This document shows, piece after piece, positions 44,686 to 56,746 of a DNA stretch of 64,000 nucleotides. The DNA comes from Amanita rubescens (taxonomy: Eukaryota; Basidiomycota; Agaricomycetes; Agaricales; Amanitaceae): the NCBI GenBank assembly GCA_015039365.1, contig WION01000001.1, positions 496,001 to 560,000 of the forward strand, in the 5' to 3' direction. Each line of letters starts with the position of its first letter. The first letter of the stretch is position 1. Position numbers and translations under genes: made by a program. Under the pieces are notes generated by a model. It was not told where the DNA came from. It was given only the letters and a program-made list of their open reading frames with translations, and ran no database searches.

Positions 44686-46250
44686 ATGCCCACCATCCGT
44701 CGCATCCCAGCGCCTGTCGCACTCCTCATCGGCATCTTCTTTGGCGTCCTCTTTGTCCGTCTCATATCCTGGGTGATCGACGCCCCGCCCATCTGGGGGA
44801 GTAGCAAGTTTGCCACCAAGTCGCGCCAACATATCTCACTCCCTACCCTCGATCAACGTCGCAGAGTGTTGGATATCCTCACTTCCCTCTCTCCCCACTA
44901 CACGAAAGAATGCACTCGCTCATCCCGTCTCCAACCCCTCTACTCCCACCAGGCCCAAGACCGCTACACATCCCTCGTCGGTCACCAATCCCCCTCTGCC
45001 AAATCCAGGCTCTACAAGCTCTTTGCCCCCGACGACCAACACCCCCTCAATGAACACACCCACCCACGATATCCCCCCAGCGACCACAAATACTACTTTG
45101 CCATCAACCTCCATAACTCGTTTAACATCATTCCAGACCTATTTGCCACCATTTTTAGAGTCGCGTCCGTCCTGGGTTACCAAAACGTCTACGTATCCAT
45201 TTACGAAAACGGTTCTACAGACCAAACCAAAGCCCTCCTCCGCATCTTCGACGCCCTCACCAAATCCGTTGGCCTACGTGTAACCATCAAAACATCCATG
45301 CGTGCCACCCGCGGGCAATTCCATCACCGAATCGAGTACCTTGCGGAAATCCGAAACGCCGCTTTTGACCCTCTTCACGACCTCCGTAATTCCGAAAACG
45401 AATACTTTGAAACTATCATCTTCATGAATGACGTTCTCCCCTGCGTCGATGATCTCCTCGAGCTCATTTGGCAAAGCAGACGGAACAACGCCGGGATCAC
45501 CTGTGCCACCGATTATATGTACCACAATGAAATTTCCGCTCCCGTGTTTTACGATAACTGGGTTACGAGGGATATCAACGGGACGGCGTTGGAAAATGCG
45601 CCTTTTGAAAAGATTTTTCATCATTCAGAGTCGGGGCAGAGGTTCCAACGACATCTTCCCGTTCAAGTCCAATCTTGCTGGAACGGAATCGCGGTATTAG
45701 ATTCGAAACCGTTTTACTCACCTCCTCAGGTCAGATTCCGCATGGCTCGTATCACAGAGGGCGAGTGCAGTGCGAGCGAGTGTAGTTTGATTTGCAACGA
45801 TTATTGGGAAGCTGGATATGGGCGGATTATGATGGTTCCTAGAGTCAAATTGGCATATGATAACGTGCGTAGTCTGGTTCAATTTTTTTCACATCCGCCC
45901 TGATTGTACGCCACCCCATCACACAGAAAGTGTTTGATGTTATCCACCCCGCGCGGAGAAATTTGACTGCGATAAGGGGGTATAAACGATTGGGAGGTTT
46001 ACCGGACGATCCGAGAACGGATCCGCAAGATCGTTCTTGGTTTGGTCCCCATGATAGGTTGTTTACGGAGGAGGAGAGTGAGCCGTTGGAATTTAGATCG
46101 GGTCCGGACTATGTATGGTGTTGGGGATGGGATGGCGCGGGTGATTTGGAAGGTCCAGATGTCGATCCGATATGGGAACGGATGTCGAACAGGTCGTCGA
46201 GGCCGGAAGCTGTTCTCGTTCGTCACGATAGGAGTATACCGTTCCTGTGA
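44686..46250 (+). CDS. GT69 family glycosyltransferase (CAP59/CMT1 type), copy 3
   Basis: Exons 44686-45864 and 45927-46250 give about 500 residues in phase 0. The start is the ATG at 44686 (MPTIRRIPAPVALL), matching the start of copy 1; a longer upstream open frame is not conserved. Membrane span PVALLIGIFFGVLFVRLISW. Signatures are YYFAINLHNSFNIIPDLF, NVYVSIYENGSTDQTK, FMNDVLPCVDDLLELI, CATDYMYHNE, and DYWEAGYGRIMMVPRVKLAYD. It is intact. It stands alone, with no SGNH partner beside it, downstream of the second duplicated unit. Confidence 0.88.
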
Positions 46251-46476
46251 GGGTATGCTGTGGGGTACTTTTGTATCTTGTCGTCGTCGTCGCGGCGAAG
46301 ATGTAAATGACACTCGCGAGTTGGCTACGGCAACATCGCACCGTCGAGTCAGCTTAAAATAATATAATTAGTAGTAGGTTGCCGTCTTCTGGCTCATGAT
46401 TCCAAGGTGGTTCATTCGTCGACGTTATTATAAGCCTGCCAGCTCACTACACATCCTACAAGCGGTCAGAGCCGCT
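46251..46476. other. Short intergenic stretch
   Basis: Between GT69 copy 3 and the kinase relic. The sequence just after the stop resembles the 3' flank of the other GT69 copies up to about 46375. No gene. Confidence 0.5.
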
Positions 46477-46785
46477 GGAAGACACGTTTATGCATTTGGT
46501 TGCCTTTATTATGAAGTGCTTTTCGATTTTCCTGAACCGTCTCTTTAGGTTAAACAACAATTTGCACAGATATTCTTTAATGAGGTTCCTTTTCACGACA
46601 ATAACCAATTTCAAATCATGCACCTCCTCACAAAAGGGACACGCCCAGCACGATTGCTGGATCCAAGGATCGAGGATAGAACGTGGGACCTCATCCAGAG
46701 CTGTATGAAACACAATCATTCTGAGCGTCCGACAATGGAGCAAATAGTGTCGACGTTGCATTCGTTTGCGCAGGCGAGATTTTGA
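46477..46785 (+). pseudogene. C-terminal fragment of a TKL-like kinase
   Basis: Starts within the DVYAFG region (HVYAFGCLYYE). After an intron-like break it continues FAQIFFNEVPFHDNNQFQI, RPARLLDPRIEDRTWDLI, SERPTMEQIVSTLHSFAQ, and a stop at 46783. The whole N-lobe and catalytic loop are absent. It is related to kinases B and E rather than A and C. Confidence 0.8.
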
Positions 46786-46894
46786 GAAACCCATCGAGGT
46801 GTCAGTATTGTCATCTGTAATAGTATAACTGATTGATTCTGTTGTTCCGCACAAACCGATACAAATGAAAAAAAAAGTACTAGTATCCACCTGG

Positions 46895-48791
46895 TTAAAT
46901 AGGAACAGCAATAATAGACGAAAGCTGAGTGAGATCAACGCCAGGTTGCCTCCGCACAGCCACAATCTTCCAACCAGCGCTCCTGAAAAGCTGATCAAAT
47001 TGTCCGATCGTTCGCTCTCCTGCGTTGCAAATGGACAACAGCTGTAAAGCGAATCGACGTAAGCGCCCCAGGAATGATAGGAAATGAGGGGAAAGAACGT
47101 ACACCGACGTCAGCAATATAGATAAAATCGCTCACACCGCCCCAATTGGCTAATAAGGGTTTTTGGGCCTTGATGGACTCATAGACAGTGTCTTTTCCTG
47201 TTGTGTCGTCGACATCGTGGCATGCATACGGTAAGATAAGCTCCAAGCAAACGAGTTTCGTGTCGGGTGTAGCTGCATCTCTCAGCTGCTTCAAAATCGT
47301 CGAGCAATATTTGTCCGACCAGTTGTGCAACACGTTCTTTATGAAGTAAATAGAGGCGTTTGTTTGGGGTTGAGCGGTGAGGAAATCGTGTGCTGTGTTT
47401 TCGTTTTCATATCAGATGATGTTCGACGTGGTGGTACAAGTACTGGCTTACCTTGGAACTGGACTCGACCGGATGATAGCGCGTCCGGGAGTTTCTGCTT
47501 CCAAATCTACGACATGGGTGAGTAACCCAAACTATCGAACAACTGGTAACCCACTGCAATGCCATTCTCAACGACAGGCTGTCGATCTTGAATTACGATC
47601 TTCAGGTTAGAGTGATCCCTAGCAAGGGCAAGAGGAGCACTTCCGATACCACCCCCGACATCGACTACCAGCGCGTCCTGCGGGAGAGATTTCCAGTCAT
47701 ATGCTATGTCTGGGTAAGTTCCCACGCATAAAAATAGACACAACGCGACCCACCTGACAAAATGGCCGCGTTGCTAGTCAGAGCTTGGATACCGCTCATA
47801 CCAATGTCAAATCTGCGCCGGTAGAAAGTATTCTCGGGTTGTTCGATCCACTCCCAGTATGACTTTCCCTTGCCGATTGTCCTTCCGAATGGATTGTCGG
47901 CGGGTTCACCAGATTTAGCAGTCTTCGGGTCGCTAGCGCTCTCCCATAAATATGCAGAAGCTTTGAAGTGCAGGTCGAGCCTTCAATCGGATTGTGAGTT
48001 ATTTTGATGTTGACTTCCAAATGCAGGTTTACTTACACATCGCTCATCAGGGCCGGGATCCCGTTCGTATTGTCATGCTTGTGATCTGGGCTTTATAGGC
48101 GTTAGGGCATTTATTTGGGAATACAACATGCGCATACTCTGCGATGATTTGGGCGCTCGGTTTATTAGTATCGAGCAAGCTCGAAACTCTGTTATTCGCG
48201 AAGACGTCGGGCTTCACTTCCCGATAGATATTGTGCGTGGCCAGCAACCGCAGGCATGAACCTGTGAAAATGGTCTAAGATACCGATATCACGGAATGGC
48301 ATCGCGTCTTACCAAGCTTTTGTGCATCCAAATTATTCTTGGCTACAATGTCGTGCACGTGTAGTCCCTACAACATGGGTTGAGCGAGAGCTCCAATGGT
48401 GATATCATCGAAATAACCTCTGGACCTGCTTCACGAAGAATCTCCGTTACATTCCCCTCTAGGCACATACGGAGAGCGGCTGACCTCCAATGCTTGTTCG
48501 CCTTCAGTCATTTGCGAAATAATAAAAGATAAATGGGCTTACTCCACCAACAGCCTGATACAAAATATTTCGGGGTGGCGACACGATCGCATTCAATTGC
48601 AGCGTAGCTGCACTGATGACGGCTGTGGCCTCTGCTGCAACCGGATTGACCCTGAATGCTTCAGACGCGGGGTGAAAGGGCTCATCGAGGCTGGGTAGTT
48701 GGGCATTGCTTTCGTTACATGCTTGCTCTAGCGCGTCGACAGACTTTGTGACTAGGTCTAGCAATTGACGGACTTGCTGGAACGCGTTCAT
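46895..48791 (-). CDS. COMT-like O-methyltransferase 1
   Basis: SAM-dependent methyltransferase of the plant-COMT type with an N-terminal dimerisation domain, in about nine exons. First exon from 48791 (MNAFQQVRQLLDLVTKSVD). Then LRLLATHNIYREVKPDVF, a DPDHKHDNTNGIPALM segment joined over an intron, YWEWIEQPENTFYRRRFDIG, and the SAM-binding VVDVGGGIGSAPLALA. The catalytic-His region is VLHNWSDKYC, followed by CLELILPYACHD, LLANWGG and the end VDLTQLSSIIAVPI. His is kept although the usual HDWSD is HNWSD. All introns I checked join in frame. Substrate unknown; fungal relatives often methylate phenolic or polyketide metabolites. It is the first of a tandem minus-strand array. Confidence 0.82.
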
Positions 48792-48904
48792 TAGGATAAC
48801 GAAAATTGGATGTGTCGTAAATATCACACCTTTAAATGGCCATGAGTGGGCCCAATGGAGCTGCTAGAGCGGTAATTAAGGCCGAATCTGAAAGCTGATG
48901 GTAC

Positions 48905-48950
48905 TGATTTTATCCGAGAGAGCTGACGGAGTTGCTGGAACATGTTCGTT
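48905..48950 (-). pseudogene. Relic of an O-methyltransferase first exon
   Basis: Encodes MFQQLRQLSRI, a match to the conserved start MFQQVRQLLDLI of the array genes, about 110 bases upstream of OMT 1, and then diverges. It suggests a partial duplication of the 5' end. Confidence 0.6.
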
Positions 48951-49264
48951 AGTGCCAATAGAACATGGGGGGAGGTCGGAAAAGTACCTTTAAATGGATA
49001 CGTATACAGCAACTGTCAGTTGCGGCGCAGCCACGAGGGAGCAATAATGGGCGCTGAGCGCTGTTTTACTGTTTACTAATTACGAGTCAGATTAGTCAGC
49101 ACAGTAGTGGGTCCGGAGTCCGGACGTCCGGCATTCTCTCACCATTCAATTCCACTATATAATGGACCTCACTTGTCCTGTCATTGTGCTTAAGGCAATG
49201 TAATATGATATTAAATCTCTATATTTCAAATTTGTAATAACTGCCAGCACCATTAGGAGCTACT
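48951..49264. promoter_or_regulatory. Divergent intergenic region
   Basis: Between the O-methyltransferase 1 side (minus) and the AAA-ATPase-like gene (plus). A TATATAA-like sequence stands at about 49157. No other element can be named. Confidence 0.3.
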
Positions 49265-51440
49265 ATGAGGCCTTCCACGATGGATCAGACATTGACGAAT
49301 ACCAGTGACGACAGTCCTATCCCTACCCTCTCAACTTTCATGTCGCAGCGCACGGCAGAGGACCGGCGGGCACCGTCTCAGGCGCCTGTGTCCTGACTCT
49401 ATGCCAAACGACGAGTCAGGCGAAGGTCGCTTGGGAAAAGCGCTCCGGGCATGCTGCGGCAAAGGTAAAGATGGCGGGGACGGTGCCAGTGGTTCCGTGC
49501 AGATTAAAAATCCGGTTGTCTTCCAGCGAACGCCGAATGACGCGGGCTTGCGGGTGAGTTTGAAGGCTATCGTCGGTGGGAAACTTGGGGCTGGATAGGA
49601 GTCTGGTTGTTTGGCGTCTCGGGTAGTCGAAGCGATTCCCCTGGCGTGACAGGAGCAGTCTGACTCTCAATGTCCCTACGCCGCATTGTCAGTGGGGGAG
49701 ATGTCCGCGTTGTAGTTCAAGAGGGGATCTTTTCAGGCCCTTGCTCTTTTTCTCAATTTGACCGTCAACATGCCACGTTTGTGGATAAATCCCTCGCCAT
49801 TGAGGCCTTCCTACGCAACCGCGGAGGTCACCACCTCATTCTGCGCCCGAGACGATGTGGAAAGAGCTATACACTCTCGATGATTCGGTTGAGTGTCTTT
49901 CTGATCAACTATCCGCATTTGCTGATGCAGAGCCCTTCAGGGAGTTCCTGCAACGACCTCTGAAACATGATCCAAGCACTCCAGACATAACGACCAGCCA
50001 GTTTGCAGGGATGGCCATTACTGACCATGGAGAGCTCGTTTCGAAATACTTTCGACAGTATCCCGTTTTGTATATTGACTTAAAGGTGAATTGGCTTGTT
50101 TCCGTCTCGAAGGCGGTCATACTTATCGGTTCAAGGAAGTTCAAGGACCCACATTCGAAGCCATGCTGAGCTCATTCGACATGATGGTCCGTGAAATAAT
50201 CGGGAGTCTATGCTCTCCAAATAGTGACCTTGTGGATCAAAACTTTTGCAAGGAGTTACGTGGACCTGGCGCCTTGGAACAGAGGAGGGGCAATGCACTA
50301 AAGATCCTCTCACGGGAGCTTCTGAGAGTTTACCAGCAGGACGTTGTGGTCCTTATCGATGAATATGATTTGCCCATGCATTCCGCGATAGAACATGGCT
50401 ATGCTACTATGGTCTGTTCTGTTATTCTCCTCTATTCCAGCTACCTCACGTTATGTCAGGCCAATCATTTCTTTGTTAGCGCATTGGGTTCGTTGCTGAA
50501 GGTTTGTCAATGTCATCGCCTGAGACACTGTGAATTGACATCCTTCGATAGGGAAACGACGCGGTGTTTGCAAGTATGACGGTTGGCATATGCAGAGTAG
50601 CGAAATCCGGCTGGCCGTCATCATTAAACAATGTCATTGTATGTGAAAATGCTGTGAATTATAATCATCAGTTATAATTTTTCCTCAGGATTTTCCAATG
50701 CATGCCGAAGATGATCGTTACGCGAAGTTTTTCCTATTTACAGAAAAAGAAGTCGAGATCCTCTGCGCTAATGACCGTACTCAAGTGTGTGGCCCATTCA
50801 CGCATCCATTATCCATTATTCATTCACATTCTTTCTCCAGTTAAATGTTGAGTTACTTCAACCGCGCTACGATGGTTATATAGCAACGCACGATTCTGGA
50901 CCTGTCAAGCTGTACAACCCTTACTCAGTCATCAAAGCATTAGAATCGAACAAGATTTCAAACTTTTGGGTCGAAACTGGTAAGATAAATGAAACAATCA
51001 GGAAATCCGAATTGACAAACTGTACAGGGTGGTACACTCTCTTATCGCAAAGCCTTTGGCGCGCTGGTCAAGGGTTTCGTGACAATCTCGATCTCCTTCT
51101 AACGCAGAAGAGCGTGAAATTGGTGGTGGATGAGCACGTTAACTTCTCAAGGTGCCTAACCACCCTTTTTTCTGTGGCTCGGTCCAGTGGCTTACGACCA
51201 GTCACAGCTACGATGCTATCTCTGATTCCGGTCTTTGGGGTCTCCTGTATTCTACTGGTTATCTAACCATCGAGAGCGTTTCGGACCGGGCTGTGGTATG
51301 TGTTCGAACCATTTTTTTTCATTCGTGCTCATGTTTCGATAGTCTGAATATACTTTTCGAATACCAAATGGGGAGGTCGCTGCGGAATGGCAATACCTCA
51401 TTGCTAATACAGTCACGTCGCTCTCTAACGTGGTAGCTCT
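49265..51440 (+). CDS. AAA-ATPase-like protein (fungal AAA-ATPase_like family), possibly degenerate
   Basis: N-terminal part Ser/Asp-rich (from 49265 or 49401). Family motifs follow: FVDKSLAIEAFL, LILRPRRCGKSYTLSMI (Walker A; RPRR-x-GKS is typical), PVLYIDLKV, and VVVLIDEYDLPMHSA (Walker B). Later exons give FFLFTEKEVEILC, YNPYSVIKALESNKI, FWVETGK and FRIPNGEVAAEWQ. Proteins of this family usually continue into a PD-(D/E)xK nuclease domain, which I could not identify here. Exon joins are partly unclear and frame changes occur around 49560-49670 and 51150-51440, so it may be decaying. It lies between two O-methyltransferases and looks unrelated to them. Confidence 0.7.
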
Positions 51441-53430
51441 CAATCCACATTACAGCTGAAGCCAAGTCTCTATTTCTGGGAGTGCTTCTCTTACGTCAGG
51501 TGATCTTCTGCGGGCGATACTTCGCCACTAGTCCGGTCGCGAGGGGGAACATTAGTGACTACATTATGATTGGGTGGCAAGCGTTGAAAAAATACTTCGA
51601 TTACAAAACTATACCTTCGTGGAAGTCTCTTTTCTTCCTGATCCGTATCTAACCCCTTCTGTCTCACCTCAGATCACACAACTACTCCACTCACCACACA
51701 TTCCCTCTCACTCGCATCCAAAGCTGTCCATTCGCTGCACTCAACAACGCCAGACGGCCGTGACCACCGGTGATGAGGATTCAGAGGCAGAGATCTCAAC
51801 GACATGGAGCTCATGCTGCAAGAGTTTGACCCCCTTTGTTCGAAAGAGCTCGTTGACAAGTGGTTGCACAGGGGTGGTGCCAGAGGTGGTGAAGCTTTCG
51901 GGGAGCTGGTGGGGAGGCCACCAAAGCAAAGATGGAGGATACAGAGCTGGATTTGTTGATCTTCCTTAGCGAGAAGCGGGAGAGGGCTGAGTTGTTTCGT
52001 CCTGTGGCTGTCTACTACCTTGCTCCGACGTGAAGGTTGCCTTTATGCTATGGTACCTGTTACCTTGCTTTTCGTTCAATTCCTCGGTACAGATTTATAC
52101 ATGAATGATAGTTCTACTAGCCTTTCCCTGGCAATCAATATTTTTGTGGACCTTAGATAGTTCAGTTCAGCCGTACTCCGAATTTACATCTGAAACGTTT
52201 CCTGAAATCAATAATTTCTGTAATTTTCAGATAGCTCATCAGTCAACCTGAATCTATGTCTTTCAGAAGCTGTTATGCGGGAACAGTTGGCTGTCATTGT
52301 GAGTGCAGAACACAACCCATTTCTTGGTCTTGGTCGCCTTGTTCCCAGGCTGGTCCGCAGTAACAAATTTGTGGATTGTCGATTATCGTGCACATCATGA
52401 GACTGCTCTTAGCCTTAGTCCAGACCAAGAATTGCTACCCGTTGCTTGTATCATCTGCGCTATCAACGTGACCAACTCGCATTGATGCAAATTTATTCAA
52501 TGTTATATTTTTAGGTCCACAACACGAGTACTTAATTCTACCAGGCAGAAGTGACCGACAATTCGACTGTATCTCAGTCTCTTATTGTACACATATAATT
52601 CTCGGAGAGAACTACGTGAGTCTGAAGATAGCCTGCGGAATGCCATGGCCGGGCGCAAGGCCAACCTGAACGGAATACGTGAATACGTGTTCTTTCGACT
52701 CGGATGCCAACAAAAGCACATACAAAAGGCTCTTCATGGTGATTCTGATACCAGTATAAATCTTGTCCATGTCCCGCATTTGGGTGATAAATTCTACGTC
52801 ACGTCAGGTCTCAGATTTCTAAATGCCAAAAAACTACTTCTAGCTCACTCATATTCACCAGGTACTAAAGTGGGGACAATCCACCAAAGATGGCGCCTTC
52901 CATCCCATACGATATCCTTTGTATCATATTTAGAATACGAGTCCACCACAAAATGGAACATGGGACTTACTTTCTTCGAATGTCCGGGGCTGATGAACAT
53001 CCCGTCTTCGCCTCGGATGGTACAGGAAGTCGCCACAGCAGGGGAAACAGGAGGGGATATTGTAAAGTTCTTCGATATGACACGTTGTCAGCGTTGGTGA
53101 AAGATAACGTCGTAAGGCATACATACACTATGACCGAAGTCATCGCCATCAGAGGTCTCGACGCGTTTTCCAAGGATGGTAAGAGAAAGGAGGAAATGCT
53201 GGGTCCGAACGCTTTGGATCTTGTAAACCGCTTCGGCCATCGTATACTAAGCAAGCTCTTGAGTTCAAAGTGCTGAGGATAAAAGTCATCCAGAACCAGC
53301 TTTTAAAACATTGAGTGTTTCCTAAACTGGAAGGACGTGTTCGATGCACACGAAGCAACTGGACAGTTGACCTGAAGTTATTTTGCCATCATGTGAGATC
53401 GTGAGTAGAATTATTGTCAGGATGGGTAAT
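51441..53430. other. Unassigned stretch with coding-like pieces
   Basis: Plus-strand pieces near 51795-52030 (MELMLQEFDPLCSKELVDKW, then after a frame change KMEDTELDLLIFLSEKRERA and a stop) read like the end of a gene. A frame at 52585-53100 and an overlapping one at 52890-53276 (VIAIRGLDAFSKDGKRKEE) also look coding-like. None matches a family I know, and joining them needs assumptions. They could belong to the decayed end of the AAA-ATPase-like gene or to one or two small unknown genes. Confidence 0.35.
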
Positions 53431-53434
53431 GCGC

Positions 53435-53828
53435 GGTCTGTTCAAGCCATTCTAAAACTGTCGTTGTATTCGTCGCCTTTTGTGCGTCGTTTATCCAGCT
53501 GCATTTGGCTCACCAACGAACCGCACTCGACTTTTAACAGAATTATATTGGACTACGGGAGCAGTTTTGATGCCTATCAGCCCGGCGGCAATCAACTACC
53601 GAGGATGCGGGTAAGAAATTGTGGAGAACCCGGTCTGTTCAAGCCATTCTAGAACTGTCGTTGTATTCGTCGCCTTTCGTGCGTCGTTTATCCAGCTGCA
53701 TTCGGCTCACCAATGAACCGCACTCGACTTATGACAGAATTATGTTGGACTACGGGAGCTGTTCCGATGCTTATCAGCCCGGCGGCAATCAACTTCCGAG
53801 GATGAGGGCAAGATATTGTCGAGAACCC
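53435..53828 (+). repeat. 197-base direct tandem repeat, two copies
   Basis: Copy 1 starts at 53435 and copy 2 at 53632 (both GGTCTGTTCAAGCCATTCTA). About nine in ten bases match. The period is not a multiple of three, so the open frame (AILKLSLYSSPFVRRLSS) moves to a different frame in copy 2, which argues against a single coding exon. Confidence 0.9.
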
Positions 53829-54185
53829 AAGGCTTACCAGATGAGTCCGCCTGGTAACTTGTTGCATTTATCGTCAAAGTAACTTCGCGTCGTTGCTTGC
53901 ATAGTATCAATACCATTCCAAAATCAAAGGGCATATGTTAAGAACATCCGTAGCACCCTAATTGGGGGTAAAGGGTTTAATGCCTTTACGGGCGTGGTAC
54001 CAGTGACAGAGTCTGATCATCTTATGACGTCTGCGCGTTCACGGTGAGATTCGGCAATCAAAGTATCGGGTTATTCATAGTTGCTAGATCCATATTTGAC
54101 TTCGCTATCGCCTTCGGAGTATTACACGATACGGGTACGAATAGAGGTGAAAAAAATGACCTTGCGTCCTCCACTATGACCCCGA
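53829..54185. other. Intergenic stretch
   Basis: Downstream of O-methyltransferase 2 on its 3' side. No gene or element seen. Confidence 0.4.
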
Positions 54186-56086
54186 TCAGATGGGGACAGC
54201 TACAATGGACGCAAAGAGTGTGAGGTCGACGCCAGGTTGCCGACGCACGGCGGTAATCTTCCATCCAGCACCTTTAAAGAGTTGGTCAAATTGTCCGATC
54301 GACCGTTCGCCTCCGTTGCAAAGAGACATAAGCTGTCACGAAAACATGAGTGCTTTGAACATTTCCGGGAGGAAACAACACACGGCGATGTCAGCATGAT
54401 AGATGGAGTCGTTCACGGCGCCCCAATTGGCGAGTAAAGGTTTTTGAGCCTTTGCGTTCGCTGAGCCAGTAATGCCATCGCTGTCATCCTCTTCTGTGTC
54501 ATGGCATGCATACGGTATGATCAGCTCCAGACAGATAAGTTTCGTGCGCGGAGTGGCCGCGTCCCGCAGTCGCTTCAAAATCTTTGAACCATACTTATCT
54601 GACCAGTCATGCAGCACGTTCTTCAAGAAAAAGATAGATGCATCCATTGGTGGTTGAGGAGCGAAGAAATCATGTACTGTACATCTGTATCAGATGATGA
54701 TGATCGTTTTTGGCGCAAGACATTCACCTTGAAACTGAACTCGACCAGAAGACAATGCGTAGAACAGTTTTTCGTTCCAAATCTACGATACGCTGGTGAG
54801 CAACCGATAACCGTTGATTACACAAGGCAGATCTACCTCAACACCATTCTCAACAGCAGAGTGACGATCTTGAATCGCGATGCGTAGGTTAGGGAATTCT
54901 TTCGCGAGGACTAGAGAAGCACTTCCGATGCCACCACCAACGTCAACTACCAGCGCGTTCTGCGGGAGAGTGTTCCAATCGTACGCTATGTTTGGTTGAG
55001 CTCTCACGCGTACAATAAACATCGATATTAGCTACCCGACAAAATGACCGCATTGCTAGTCAGAGCTTGAATACCGCTCATAGCGATGTCGAACCTGTGC
55101 TGAATGAAAGCATTCTTGGGCTGTTCGAGCCATTGCCAAAACGTCTTTCCATTCCCAATAGCCCTTGAGAACGGGGCTTCGTTAGGTTCGCCAGATTTAG
55201 CAGTTTTGGGATCGCTAACGGTCTCCCAGAGATATGCAGAAGCTTTGAAATTCTCATCGAGTCTTGTGTCGGATAGCACCATGTTAATGTTGGCTTCAAA
55301 ATGAGTTATTGACCTACAAGTGGCTCCCAATGGCAGCTACTCCATTCGTATCTTCATGTTTTTGGTATGGGCTTTACACGCTGTCTGGGTAAATTTGAAA
55401 TGTCAACTCCTGGAAGGACGCACTTGATAATTATTTCGGCGCTCGGTTTCCAGGTATCGAGCAAGCTTGAGACTCGGTTGTTCGCAAAAACATCCGGCCG
55501 AACCTCGCGATAAATATGGTGTGTAGCCAATACCCTCAGGCATGAAGCTGCGAGACGTTTCCCAATCACAGTTAGATATTTAGATGTCGTCAACGCATCG
55601 CCACTTACCGAGCTTCTGAGCATCCAACCCATTCTTAGCACCTATATCATTGACGTGTAGTCCCTGAATAATTGCTTGAGCGGAGAGTCCAAAAGCGTAT
55701 CATGATTAAAAACCAACTTTTGGGCCCGCCTCGCGGAGGATCTCCGTCACGCTCCCTTCTAGGCACACCCGGGCAGCAGCTGATTTCCAATGCTTAATCA
55801 CGCTCGGTTACTTATATGACGATTAAAAATGGATGCAACGTACTCCTCCAACGACGTGGTGAAGAACGGCTCGCGGTGGCGAGACGATGGCATCCAATTG
55901 CATCGCAGCGGCGCTGATGACAATCACTGCCTCTGCTGCAACAGGATTGGCACGGAATGCTTCAGAAGCGGGGTGAAATGGTTCATCAAGGCTCGGTAGT
56001 TGAGCGTTGTTTTCGAGGCATACTTGCTCCAGAGTATTGACCGATTTTGTGATGAGGTCGAGCAGCTGACGGACTTGTTGGAACAT
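54186..56086 (-). CDS. COMT-like O-methyltransferase 2
   Basis: Same exon plan as copy 1. First exon MFQQVRQLLDLITKSVNTLE from 56086, then LRVLATHHIYREVRPDVF, a PYQKHEDTNGVAAIG join over an intron, FWQWLEQPKNAFIQHRFDIA, SAM motif VVDVGGGIGSASLVLA, catalytic LHDWSDKYGS, CLELIIPYACHD, LLANWGAVND, and the end VDLTLFASIVAVPI with the stop at 54186. All core residues are present and no broken exon was found. Separated from copy 1 by the AAA-ATPase-like gene. Confidence 0.82.
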
Positions 56087-56746
56087 CTTTGCTGTGGTGG
56101 TTGGAATTCGACTTTCCTCGGAGCCAGGGTCCCTACATTTTTAAGGGTCGGTCGATGCCGAAATAGATCGTAGCCGTAGCAACTATAGCATAAGTACGTT
56201 ATAAGCTGATAGTCGGAATCAGCGAAACGGCCATCTCGATGGGCGCTGACTCATGTGACAATGCGTTGGGCGCCGGGAACGACGGAGAGAGGAACATGAT
56301 CCCGGGTGCGAGAGGGATGAAATGATGCAACGAGGAAGAGGATGCTGGGCATAGGGCCGCCGGGCCAACTCCCGAGACTCGGGGCAGATGATGTTCAGAA
56401 CTTCAGCTGAACAGTGTGAAATCCCGTGACGCTGCGTCACGCATACGACGTTCTGTTTAAAATTAGACACCGGCAGCTCCAGCTCGGTCTGATACAGAGC
56501 GTAGCGGGAACAAGACCAAAGATTGCGTCAACATTTTATCCAGACAAGCTCCGATTGACTCGGAAGCATATTGAACGCGAAGTATCCCGCTGCAAAATGC
56601 TATAGTAACCGTAGCCGCTTCCGGATGATTGCTTGTCAAATCTGGCGCCCGAGCCTTGCATCTGCTATTCATTGCAATGAATACTAGCACAAGATTACTG
56701 GGGAAAACTCGAATAATTTCTTAATTTAGAACCGTGAATCTGCCAA
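56087..56746. other. Spacer between O-methyltransferases 2 and 3
   Basis: About 660 bases serving as the promoter of copy 2 and the 3' flank of copy 3. Short minus-strand frames only; nothing recognisable. Confidence 0.45.
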
